A stretch of DNA of 64,000 nt from Mycobacterium nebraskense (GTDB taxonomy: Bacteria > Actinomycetota > Actinomycetes > Mycobacteriales > Mycobacteriaceae), in the NCBI RefSeq assembly GCF_002102255.1, contig NZ_LQPH01000011.1, positions 20,653-84,652 on the forward strand, read 5' to 3'. Shown here in pieces: positions 13,452-21,900 of the stretch. Under the pieces are notes generated by a model. The model ran no database searches and was not told the DNA's origin. It saw only the letters and a list, made by a program, of their open reading frames with translations. Position 1 is the stretch's first letter, and each line of letters starts with the position of its first letter. A program made the translations under genes and the position numbers.

Positions 13452-14693
13452 GTGATCACCACCCGTGCGCGTCTCGCCCTCGCCGCGGGAGCAAGCGCGC
13501 GCTGGGCATCGCGGGTGACCGGGCGCGGCGCCGGGGCGATGATCGGCGGCCTGATCGCGATGACCCTGGACCGCTCGGTGCTCCGTCAGCTCGCCGCCGG
13601 ACGGCGCACCGTCGTCGTCACCGGCACCAACGGCAAGTCGACCACCACCCGGATGACCGCAGCCGCCCTGGGCACGCTGGGGTCGGTGGCCACCAACGCC
13701 GAGGGCGCTAACATGGACGCCGGTCTGGTGGCCGCGCTGGCAGCGAACCGCGAGGCGCCGCTGGCGGCCCTGGAAGTCGACGAGATGCACGTGCCGCACG
13801 TCTTGAATGCGGTGGAAGCCGCCGTGATCGTTTTACTCAACCTGTCTCGCGACCAGCTGGACCGCGTCGGCGAGATCAACGTCATCGAGCGCACGCTGCG
13901 AGCCGGGCTGGCCCGGCACCCGGCGACGGTCGTCGTCGCCAACTGCGACGACGTGCTCATGACGTCTGCGGCCTATGACAGCCCGAACGTCGTGTGGGTG
14001 GCCGCGGGCGGCTCGTGGGCGAACGACTCCGTCAGCTGCCCGCGCAGCGGCGAGGTCATCGTCCGCGACAAGAACCACTGGTATTCCACCGGCGCCGATT
14101 TCAAGCGGCCCAGCCCGCAATGGTGGTTCGACGACGAGACGCTGTACGGGCCCGACGGGCTGGCCCTGCCGATGCGGTTGGCGCTGCCGGGCGCGGTGAA
14201 TCGCGGCAACGCCGCCCAGGCCGTCGCCGCGGCCGTCACGCTGGGCGCGGATCCTGCGAAGGCCGTGGCGGCCGTGTCGGGCGTCGACGAGGTCGCCGGG
14301 CGCTACCGGACCGTCCGCATCGGCGACCACGAGGCGCGGATCCTGCTGGCCAAGAACCCGGCCGGCTGGCAGGAGGCGCTGTCGATGGTCGACAAGCACG
14401 CGGCCGGGGTGGTCATCTCGGTCAACGGGCAGGTTCCCGACGGGGAAGACCTGTCGTGGCTGTGGGACGTGCGCTTCGAGCGCTTCGAAGAGTCGGCCTC
14501 GAAAAGGCCCATAGTCGCCGCCGGCGAACGCGGCACCGACCTCGCGGTTCGCCTCGGATACGCGGGCGTCGACCACACCCTCGTGCACGACACCGTGGCC
14601 GCCATCGCGTCGTGCCCGCCCGGGCGGGTCGAGGTCGTCGCCAACTACACCGCGTTCCTCCAGCTGCAGCGGGCATTGGCGCGCCATGGCTGA
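13452..14693 (+). CDS. murT: Lipid II isoglutaminyl synthase, Mur-ligase-like subunit MurT
   Basis: MurT with GatD amidates the alpha-carboxyl of D-glutamate in lipid II, which is needed for transpeptidation and resistance. The 413-aa protein has the Mur-ligase ATP site VVVTGTNGKSTTTRM (about residues 54-68), the MurT block LNLSRDQLDRVGEI and a C-terminal DUF1727 domain (from about residue 300). The central zinc-ribbon insert is present in outline (SCPRSGEV, DFKRPSPQWWF). However, three of the four cysteines expected from the Staphylococcus aureus type appear replaced (by Ser, Arg and Pro), so zinc binding is doubtful. The start GTG 13452 appears leaderless. The 3' end overlaps gatD by 8 bp, as expected for subunits of one complex. 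The protein is cytosolic. Confidence 0.94.
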   Translation: MITTRARLALAAGASARWASRVTGRGAGAMIGGLIAMTLDRSVLRQLAAGRRTVVVTGTNGKSTTTRMTAAALGTLGSVATNAEGANMDAGLVAALAANREAPLAALEVDEMHVPHVLNAVEAAVIVLLNLSRDQLDRVGEINVIERTLRAGLARHPATVVVANCDDVLMTSAAYDSPNVVWVAAGGSWANDSVSCPRSGEVIVRDKNHWYSTGADFKRPSPQWWFDDETLYGPDGLALPMRLALPGAVNRGNAAQAVAAAVTLGADPAKAVAAVSGVDEVAGRYRTVRIGDHEARILLAKNPAGWQEALSMVDKHAAGVVISVNGQVPDGEDLSWLWDVRFERFEESASKRPIVAAGERGTDLAVRLGYAGVDHTLVHDTVAAIASCPPGRVEVVANYTAFLQLQRALARHG

Positions 14694-15393
14694 CTCGATA
14701 GTGCGGATCGGGCTGGTGTTGCCCGACGTGATGGGCACCTATGGCGACGGCGGCAACGCGCTGGTGCTGCGCCAGCGGCTGCGGTTGCGGGGCATCGCCG
14801 CGGAGATCGTGGAGATCACGCTGGCCGACCCGGTGCCGGGCTCGCTGGATCTCTACACCCTGGGCGGCGCGGAGGACTATGCACAGCGGCTGGCCACCAA
14901 GCACCTCATCAAGCATCCGGGGCTGCAGCGCGCCGCGGACCGGGGAGCGCCCGTGCTGGCGATCTGCGCAGCCGTCCAGGTGCTCGGGCAGTGGTATGAG
15001 ACGTCGGCGGGCGAACGGGGCGACGGCGTGGGTCTCCTCGATGCGACCACCTCCCCGCAGGATGCCCGCACCATCGGCGAACTGATCACCAAGCCGCTGC
15101 TGACCGGGCTGACCCAACGGCTCACCGGTTTCGAGAACCACCGGGGCGGCACCGTCCTGGGGCCCGCCGCGTCACCGCTGGGAGCGGTGGCCAAGGGCGC
15201 GGGCAACCGGGCGGGTGACGGCTTTGACGGCGCAGTGCAGGGCAGCGTCGTCGCCACCTACATGCACGGACCGTGCCTGGCCCGCAACCCCGAGCTGGCC
15301 GACCTGCTGCTGAGCAAGGTGGTGGGTGAGCTGGCGCCGCTGGAGCTGCCGGAGGTGGAGTTGTTGCGCCAGGAGCGACTGGCCGCTCGCTGA
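14686..15393 (+). CDS. gatD: Lipid II isoglutaminyl synthase, glutamine amidotransferase subunit GatD
   Basis: GatD supplies ammonia from glutamine to MurT. The 235-aa class I-like amidotransferase has the catalytic Cys94 in PVLAICAAVQVLG, at the same number as in S. aureus GatD, and His194 in TYMHGPCLARNPEL. The N-terminal PDVMGTYGDGGNALVLRQR block and the GGAEDYAQ oxyanion region are typical of the CobQ-like GatD family, and explain older cobQ2 annotations. Its ATG overlaps the end of murT, so the subunits are made together. All visible active-site residues are intact. Confidence 0.95.
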   Translation: MADSIVRIGLVLPDVMGTYGDGGNALVLRQRLRLRGIAAEIVEITLADPVPGSLDLYTLGGAEDYAQRLATKHLIKHPGLQRAADRGAPVLAICAAVQVLGQWYETSAGERGDGVGLLDATTSPQDARTIGELITKPLLTGLTQRLTGFENHRGGTVLGPAASPLGAVAKGAGNRAGDGFDGAVQGSVVATYMHGPCLARNPELADLLLSKVVGELAPLELPEVELLRQERLAAR

Positions 15394-15450
15394 AGGCCGG
15401 CCCCGCGCCACCTCAAGGATCCTTTTAGGGCTATCGCTCAGCCTTGCTCC

Positions 15451-16062
15451 ATGGCTAACAGCATCAAGCTCGCGGCGATATTCGGCGCGGCCGCCGCTTT
15501 GGCGGTCCCCTTCGCCGGCACGGCCCACGCCGCCCGCGACGGGATGCACGGCGACCCGGCCGCCGCCGCGCCCTACTGGCGCTACCAGCAACAGGACCTG
15601 GACTGCGGGGAGATGGCGGTGGCCGATGTGATCGGCCAGATCAGCGGCCACGAGCCCAGCGAGGACGAGATCACCGCCACGGCCGGCAACATCCCCAGCG
15701 TCAGCCACTCCGGGCCGATCTACCGCCCGGCCGGCAAGACCAGCAACAGCGACCTCGCGGTGCTGTTGGCGCACTACGGCGTGCACGCCGCCGGGGTGCA
15801 CACCGACACCGACGCGCTGGCGCAGGAACTGGATCGGGGCCACAAGGTGATCGTCGGCCTCAACGACAAGATCATCTGGGACGAGCCCGGCAACCGCACC
15901 CGGGAGAACCACTTCGTCGTCGTCATCGGCATCGACACCACGGCCCGGGTGGTGCACCTGAACGACAGCGGCATCGAGGCCGGCCGCGACGAGCAGGTGC
16001 CCCTGGCCACGTTCGAGAAGGCGTGGGCCACCAGTGACAACTTCGCCGTCGTGACCGCCTGA
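15451..16062 (+). CDS. Secreted C39-like (papain-fold) peptidase-family protein
   Basis: A 203-aa protein with a clean Sec signal peptide (residues 1-27, cleavage after GTAHA). The mature part has a papain-like triad order of the peptidase C39-like 2 family: Cys52 in DLDCGEMAVADV, His154 in RENHFVVVIGID and Asn171/Asp172 in VHLNDSG. About 175 mature residues suit a single catalytic domain without an ABC exporter, unlike bacteriocin-processing C39 proteins. The substrate is unknown; an exported protease or transamidase is the best guess. It has no counterpart at this locus in M. tuberculosis as I recall it. It converges on recR, with a 26-bp palindrome in the gap. Confidence 0.8.
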   Translation: MANSIKLAAIFGAAAALAVPFAGTAHAARDGMHGDPAAAAPYWRYQQQDLDCGEMAVADVIGQISGHEPSEDEITATAGNIPSVSHSGPIYRPAGKTSNSDLAVLLAHYGVHAAGVHTDTDALAQELDRGHKVIVGLNDKIIWDEPGNRTRENHFVVVIGIDTTARVVHLNDSGIEAGRDEQVPLATFEKAWATSDNFAVVTA

Positions 16063-16106
16063 CGGTTGCCCGCGAGCCGCCGCTACAGGCATGTGGTCAA
16101 CGGCGG

Positions 16107-16132
16107 ATTTGATAGCGCATGCGATATCAAAT
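16107..16132. repeat. Near-perfect 26-bp AT-rich palindrome in the gap before recR
   Basis: ATTTGATA (16107-16114) and TATCAAAT (16125-16132) flank a nearly self-complementary core (GCGCATGCGA); only one base pair of the whole palindrome mismatches. It lies between the converging peptidase gene and recR. It could be a bidirectional transcription stop, though there is no U-run, or a regulator binding site (GntR/TetR-like half-sites). Confidence 0.6.
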
Positions 16133-16181
16133 TTGAGAGTCGCCCATCCCTACCGAGAGCTCCCGGCGGCCGACGAACGCG

Positions 16182-16793
16182 TCAGACCATCGCCCGGCGG
16201 CCGGTGAGCGCGCGGCCCAGCGTCAGTTCGTCGGCGAACTCCAGGTCGCCGCCCATCGGCAGCCCGGACGCGATTCGCGTCACGCTCAGCCCGGGGATGT
16301 CGCGCAGCATCCGAACCAGGTAGGTGGCGGTCGCCTCGCCCTCGGTGTTGGGGTCGGTGGCGATGATCACCTCGGTGATGTCGACATCGTCGACCCGCTC
16401 CCCGATCCGGCTCAGCAGCTCGCGGATCCGCAGCTGATCGGGCCCCACCCCGGACAGCGGATCCAGCGCGCCGCCCAGCACGTGGTAGCGGCCGCGGAAC
16501 TCGCGCGTGCGCTCGACGGCCTGCACATCCTTGGGCTCCTCGACGACGCACACCAGCGAGCCGTCCCGGCGGGGGTCCGAGCAGATCCGGCAACGCTCGT
16601 TGTCGGAGACATTGCCGCACACCGCGCAGAACCGCACGCCGTCGCGGACCTTCCCCAGCGCCGCGGTCAGCCGGTCGATATCCGGCGGTTCAACCGACAA
16701 CAGGTGAAAGGCGATGCGTTGAGCGCTCTTGGGCCCGATGCCCGGCAGCTTGCCGAGCTCGTCGATCAAATCCTGGACGGGTCCTTCAAACAT
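16182..16793 (-). CDS. recR: Recombination protein RecR
   Basis: RecR acts with RecF and RecO to load RecA on gapped DNA. The 203-aa protein has the N-terminal helix-hairpin-helix ([20 protein letters not shown]), a four-cysteine zinc finger (Cys56, Cys59, Cys68, Cys71 in [16 protein letters not shown]) and a Toprim domain ([30 protein letters not shown]). Length and motifs are normal. It lies 13 bp downstream of ybaB, the near-universal ybaB-recR pairing, so they form one operon. Confidence 0.97.
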   Translation of the reverse strand: MFEGPVQDLIDELGKLPGIGPKSAQRIAFHLLSVEPPDIDRLTAALGKVRDGVRFCAVCGNVSDNERCRICSDPRRDGSLVCVVEEPKDVQAVERTREFRGRYHVLGGALDPLSGVGPDQLRIRELLSRIGERVDDVDITEVIIATDPNTEGEATATYLVRMLRDIPGLSVTRIASGLPMGGDLEFADELTLGRALTGRRAMV

Positions 16794-16806
16794 GTCGATG
16801 GATGAG

Positions 16807-17154
16807 CTAGAGCTCCGGCGCCGGGGCCGGCGGCTGGCCCGGCGGTGGCCCGCCGAAACCGCCGGCCAGCGCGCCGAGCCGCTCCTGCGCCATGCGGGTG
16901 ACCTGCTTGGAAGCGTCCACCATGGCCCCGACGATCAAGTCCTGCAGCGTCTCGACGTCCGCGGGGTCGACGACCTGGGGATCGATCTGCACCGCGACCA
17001 CCTCGCCGCTGCCTTTCACGGTCACCTTGACCAAGCCGCCACCGGCCTGCCCGTGGACCTCTGCGTTGGCGAGCTGTTGCTGGGCTTCCATCAACTTCTG
17101 CTGCATCTGCTGCGCCTGGGCCAGCAGCGCCGACATGTCACCTCCGGGTTGCAT
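16807..17154 (-). CDS. YbaB/EbfC family nucleoid-associated protein (Rv3716c orthologue)
   Basis: A 115-aa small dimeric DNA-binding protein. It begins with a helical Gln-rich segment ([20 protein letters not shown]), followed by the conserved strand region [20 protein letters not shown] and the helix [17 protein letters not shown] Gly/Pro-rich tail ([18 protein letters not shown]) is typical of mycobacterial members. The partner of recR downstream in the same operon, it probably helps nucleoid organisation or recombination. The start ATG is at 17154, divergent from the amidase gene. Confidence 0.93.
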   Translation of the reverse strand: MQPGGDMSALLAQAQQMQQKLMEAQQQLANAEVHGQAGGGLVKVTVKGSGEVVAVQIDPQVVDPADVETLQDLIVGAMVDASKQVTRMAQERLGALAGGFGGPPPGQPPAPAPEL

Positions 17155-17252
17155 GACAGTTCCCTCGCATCTTGGTCTCGAACTGGTTTCGCCTGCGTGT
17201 GTCCGGCGATTCGAAACACCCAGCGTAGACCGCGCGACGCTACCTTGGCGCC

Positions 17253-18026
17253 GTGGACCTACGAGTGAGCAGGCGTGTCGGCATCAGGTTGGTCGTCGGT
17301 GTGCTGGTTGCGGCTTCGGCGGCGATCACCCCGACCGCGGCCCCGACTGCATGGGGGGTTCCCTCCAACATCGCCGGCATGGTCGTCTTCATCGATCCCG
17401 GCCACAACGGCTCCAACGACGCCTCCATCGGCCGCCAGGTGCCCACCGGCCGCGGCGGCACCAAGGACTGCCAGGCGAGCGGGACGTCGACCAACAGCGG
17501 CTATCAGGAACACACCTTCACCTGGGACACCGCGCTGCGGGTCCGCGCGGAGTTGAACGCCCTGGGCGTCCGGACCGCCATGGCGCGCGGCGACGACACC
17601 GGGCTGGGGCCGTGCGTCGACGAGCGCGCCAACATGGCCAACGCGCTGCACCCCAACGCGGTCCTGAGCATCCACGCCGACGGCGGGCCGGCGTCGGGCC
17701 GGGGATTCCACGTCAATTACTCGGCCCCGCCGCTGAACCAGGTGCAGGCCGGACCGTCGGTGCAGTACGCCCGGATCATGCGAGACCAGATGCAGGCCTC
17801 TGGGATTCCGCCGGCCAACTACATCGGCCAGAACGGGCTGTATGGGCGCTCGGACCTGGCCGGGCTGAACCTGGCTCAGTACCCGTCGATCCTGGTCGAG
17901 TGCGGCAACATGAAGAACCCCGCGGATTCGGCGCTGATGGAGTCGGCCGAGGGCAGGCAGAAGTACGCCGACGCGATGGTCCGCGGTGTCGCGGGTTTCC
18001 TGGCCTCGCAGGGCCAGGCCCGCTAG
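17253..18026 (+). CDS. ami1: Zinc-dependent N-acetylmuramoyl-L-alanine amidase (Ami1/Rv3717 orthologue)
   Basis: A periplasmic Amidase_3 enzyme that cleaves the MurNAc-L-Ala bond of peptidoglycan. The 257-aa precursor has a signal peptide (residues about 1-36). Zinc ligands are His51 (IDPGHNG), Glu86 ([10 protein letters not shown]) and His141 (LSIHADGG), with catalytic Glu216 in [14 protein letters not shown]. Cysteines 73 and 121 fit the disulfide described for the M. tuberculosis enzyme. There is no cell-wall-binding domain, as in Rv3717. GTG 17253 is taken as start; a TACCTT -10-like hexamer ends 6 nt before it, so translation may be leaderless. Another GTG five codons in is possible. This is the last core gene before the inserted NRPS region. 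Confidence 0.93.
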   Translation: MDLRVSRRVGIRLVVGVLVAASAAITPTAAPTAWGVPSNIAGMVVFIDPGHNGSNDASIGRQVPTGRGGTKDCQASGTSTNSGYQEHTFTWDTALRVRAELNALGVRTAMARGDDTGLGPCVDERANMANALHPNAVLSIHADGGPASGRGFHVNYSAPPLNQVQAGPSVQYARIMRDQMQASGIPPANYIGQNGLYGRSDLAGLNLAQYPSILVECGNMKNPADSALMESAEGRQKYADAMVRGVAGFLASQGQAR

Positions 18027-18441
18027 GCCGCCGCAGGCGCCTGGCACGCGCCGGCGCCACCCGCGGAGGCTTCTCCGCCGGGCCGTCTGACCAATCGTGG
18101 CTTAACACACAGCTAACACACTGGCCACTTCGGAAAATTTGCCTCAAGGCGGCCCGCGCCAACGAGACCTTGGGTATGGTTTGTTCCACGCATGTCGAGT
18201 TGCGGGGTGGGAGAACCGATGATCGACCCGTCGACAACGACAACGCCGATTTGTTCGTTTCGGCCGACGACAACCGGCGCGGGACGACTTGTGGCAGGCC
18301 GTCGCCGAAGTCTCAACCAACTGCCGGACGGTCGAGAGCGCAGCCATTCGCGCTGCATCTCCGCTCCGCCCGACGAAGTGGCGACGGCGGCCGCGCCGGC
18401 GCCGCCGTCTATTCATACGCCTTCGAGGCGGGCAATGTCGG
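18027..18441. other. Non-coding boundary region between core amidase and the PKS/NRPS island
   Basis: About 415 bp. Near 18059-18082 a GC-rich hairpin (CGGAG/CTCCG with a GCTT loop, extended by CCCG/CGGG with one bulge) could end the amidase transcript. Around 18095-18190 the DNA is relatively AT-rich for this genome (CTTAACACACAGCTAACACA, GGAAAATTTGCC) and includes GGTATGGTTTG, a weak extended -10-like sequence at 18172-18182. This is the best place to look for the cluster promoter. Short open frames here have no convincing coding features. I see no tRNA, att-like repeat or transposase. Confidence 0.5.
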
Positions 18442-18780
18442 ATGGAACTTGAGGGCGGGACACAGCTACCGGCGGGGCGACAAGCAAACGTCCGGCCTTC
18501 GCGAAAGTCTGGTCATTTCCGTACCGAATGGCGACGCAGCCTATTGGCGAATATCGGGGTTTCACTCAATCCGGATTTGCCTGGGCAAGTAACCAGCAAA
18601 GTGCCGCGAGGGCCGGAACCACTCAGGGCCGATTTCTTCGGGGTGGGCGGCCAAGTTTTCCATGGAGCGATTGATTATTCGGACGCCGAGCCGAACTCTG
18701 ATTATGTCTTTGCGCTGGTAGACCCCGGATTGCAACCCATCAGCCGCGCAATCGATCAATTGGAATGGACACCGGTATGA
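18442..18780 (+). pseudogene. Truncated copy of an NRPS starter-condensation domain N-terminus
   Basis: The 112-codon frame aligns without gaps to the first ~110 residues of the 25184-41737 NRPS. Matching blocks are MELEGG with MELDGR, SGHFRTEWRRSLLANI with [31 protein letters not shown] with [15 protein letters not shown], and a final LEWTPV with IQRTPM. The DNA around the start is also nearly the same (GTCGGATGGAACTTGA in both). The frame stops in the N-terminal lobe, before the HHxxxDG active site, so it cannot be a working condensation domain. It looks like a decayed or recombined duplicate. Its stop overlaps the next small ORF as ATGA and it lies just upstream of the PKS, so it may still be translated. 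Confidence 0.65.
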
Positions 18781-18890
18781 CGTCCAACGCCCGACGTTTC
18801 TTGCAACCAATTGTCGAAGATGCGCCGACTCAAACAGGCGGTCCCATCAGCCAATTCGAATTAAATCGCGCTTACCGCCCCACCGGATAA
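18777..18890 (+). CDS. 37-codon ORF between the C-domain remnant and the PKS
   Basis: The ATG overlaps the stop of the upstream frame (ATGA) and the ORF ends 16 bp before the PKS start. The product (opening MTSNARRFLQPIVEDAPTQT, ending in FELNRAYRPTG) has no family I recognise. It could be a chance frame in degraded sequence, or a small coupled ORF that carries ribosomes to the PKS. Its tight spacing is the only support. Confidence 0.3.
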   Translation: MTSNARRFLQPIVEDAPTQTGGPISQFELNRAYRPTG

Positions 18891-18906
18891 GAAGAGGTGA
18901 ACGGCC

Positions 18907-21900
18907 GTGGACAAAGCTACTGTCACTTCCACCGCTGTCATCGGCATGGCCTGTCGGCTGCCGGGGGGCATCGACTCCCCTGAGCGGCTGTGGGAGGCGT
19001 TGGTACGCGGGGATGACCTGGTCACGGAAGTGCCGCTGGACCGGTGGGACGCCGAGGAATATTACGACCCTCAGCCGGGAGTGCCGGGTCGATCGGTGAC
19101 GAAGTGGGGCGGGTTCCTCGATGACGTCGCCGGCTTCGATTGCGAGTTCTTCGGGATCAACGAGCGCGAGGCCACCGCGATCGACCCCCAGCACCGGTTG
19201 CTGCTGGAAACCTCCTGGGAGGCCGTGGAACACGCCGGCCTGACTCGAGAGACCATGGCCGACTCGCTCACCGGTGTGTTCGTGGGTTTGACGCACGGCG
19301 ACTATCAACTGCTGGCCGCCGATGCGAACGCCGTGGAGGCGCCGTATGGATTCACGGGCAGCAGCTTCAGCCTGGCATCCGGGCGTATCGCGTATGCCTT
19401 GGGCATCCACGGTCCCGCGATGACGGTGGACACCGCATGCTCGTCCGGTCTGACGGCGGTCCACCTGGCCTGTCACAGCCTGAGCGACGGTGAAAGCGAC
19501 CTTGCCCTGGCGGGTGGCGCCGCGGTGATCCTGGATCCGCGGAAGTTCGTCGCAGGTTCCGCGGAAGGCATGCTGTCTCCCACCGGACGGTGCCATGCGT
19601 TCGACGTCGCGGCTGACGGGTTCGCGTCTGCCGAGGGCTGTGTCGTGGTCTTACTCAAACGTTTGTCCGACGCGCTGCGCGACGGCGATCGGATTCTGGC
19701 CGTAATCCGCGGCAGTGCTGCCAACCAGGACGGCCACACCGTCAACATCGCCACACCGTCGGTCAAGGCGCAGACCGCGGTGTACAAGGCGGCGTTGGCC
19801 GCCGCAGGCGTCGACGCCCGCAGCGTCGGCATGGTCGAGGCGCACGGCACCGGCACGCCCGTCGGCGACCCGGTCGAATACGCCAGCCTCGCCGCCGTCT
19901 ACGGCATCGACGTCCCCTGCGCGCTGGCAACGGTGAAGACCAACTTGGGGCATGCCCAGTCGGCCGCCGGAACGCTCGGGCTGATGAAAACGATCCTGGC
20001 CCTGCAGCACGGCATGATTCCGCAAAATCTGCACTTCACCCGGCTGCCCGACGAAATGGCCGCGATAAACACCAAACTTTTTGTTCCGCAAACGATTACA
20101 CCGTGGCCGACCAATGGTCATCATCCCCGACGGGCGGCGGTGTCGTCGTACGGACTTTCGGGAACAAACGCACACGCCATCGTGGAGCAAGCCCCAGCGC
20201 AGGCTCCCGAATCCGCTGTGCCCGAAGCCATCCCAGCTGATTCGGTTACGGCGGCACCTCTGCTGTTCCCGCTGTCGTCGACCTCAGCCGACGAATTGCG
20301 CCGCACCGCCGGCCGCCTGGCCGACTGGGTGGCAGCGCATGAGGATGTGGCCTTGACGGATCTGGCCTACACCCTGGCGCGTCGGCGCACGCACCGCCCA
20401 GTACGCACTGCCGTCATTGCGAGTAGCCGGCCGGAGCTCACCAGAGCTTTGCGCGAGGTCGCCGACGGCGACGCTCCGTATCAGGCCGCGGCGGGGCAGG
20501 ACGACCGGGGACCGGTCTGGGTGTTCTCGGGACAAGGTTCGCAGTGGGCTCAAATGGGAGCTGAGCTGCTGGCGACCGAACCGGTGTTCGCCGCGACCGT
20601 CGCGGCGGCCGAGCCACTGATCGCCCACGAGGCCGGGTTCTCGGTGACCCTGGCGATGACCGCCTCGCAGACCGTGACCGGTATCGACCGGATTCAACCG
20701 ACCCTGTTCACCATGCAGGCCGCGCTGGCCGCCACCATGCGCTCGTACGGGGTCCAGCCAGGCGCGGTCATCGGGCATTCCCTGGGTGAGGTCGCTGCGG
20801 CCGTCGTCGCGGGAGCGTTGTCCCTGGAAGACGGGTTGCGCGTCATCTGCCGGCGCTCCCGGCTGATGTCCCGCATCTCCGGCGCCGGTGCGATGGCCTC
20901 GGTGGAACTGCCTGCCCAGCAAGTGCTTTCGGAGCTGGTGACCCGTGGTGTCGACGACGCCGTGGTGGCGGTGGTGGCGTCGCCGCAGTCCACAGTGATC
21001 GGCGGTGCCACCCAGACGGTGCGCGATCTGGTCGCAGCCTGGGAATCGCGCGACGTGATGGCCCGCGAGATCGCCGTCGACGTCGCCTCGCACTCCCCCC
21101 AGGTCGATCCGATCCTCGACGATCTGGCCGACGCGCTCGCCGAGCTGCACCCGATGCCGCCGGAAGTTCCCTTCTACTCGGCGACCCTCTACGACCCGCG
21201 CGAGCGGCCGCTCTGCGATGCCGGGTATTGGGTGCAGAATCTGCGCCAGATGGTGCGGTTCGCCCCGGCGGTGCGGGCCGCCTTGGAGGACGGCTACCGG
21301 GTCTTCGCGGAGCTGGCGCCCCACCCGCTGCTCACCCACGCGGTCGAGCAGACCGCCCGCAGTCTCGACATGCCGCTGGCCGCTCTGGCCGCCATGCGCC
21401 GCGAGCAAGCGCAGCCATACGGGCTACGTGGTTTTGTCGCGGATCTGTACAGCGCGGGGGCCGCGGTCGACTTCTCCGCGCTCTACCCGAATGGCCGGCT
21501 GGTGGACGCGCCGCTGCCGACCTGGACGCACCGTCGGCTGTTGTTGAGCCGCGGCGGTCAACCCTCGATACACGGTGGTTGCACCGTTTCGGTGCATCCG
21601 CTGTTGGGCGCCCACGTGCGCTTGCTGGAAGACCCGGAGCGCCACGTCTGGCAGGCCGAGGTCGGCACCGCCGCCCAGCCCTGGCTCGGCGATCACCAGG
21701 TCCGCAATGTGACCGTGTTTCCGGGGGCTGCTTACTGCGAAATGGCGCTGGCGGCCGCGCGCGCTGTGCTCGGCAACGCCTCTGAAGTCCGTGACTTGCG
21801 CTTCGAACATGCGCTGCTGCTGGACGAGCAGACCACGATCGGCGCCTCGGCGGTGTTGTCGTCAACGGGCGTCGCCGATTTCGCCGTGGAGTCCGATGAG

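Noticed and set aside
12255..13799. Minus-strand open frame through dnaQ and the start of murT
   Set aside because: Arg/Pro/Gly-rich translation in a shifted frame relative to the clear exonuclease; no domain.
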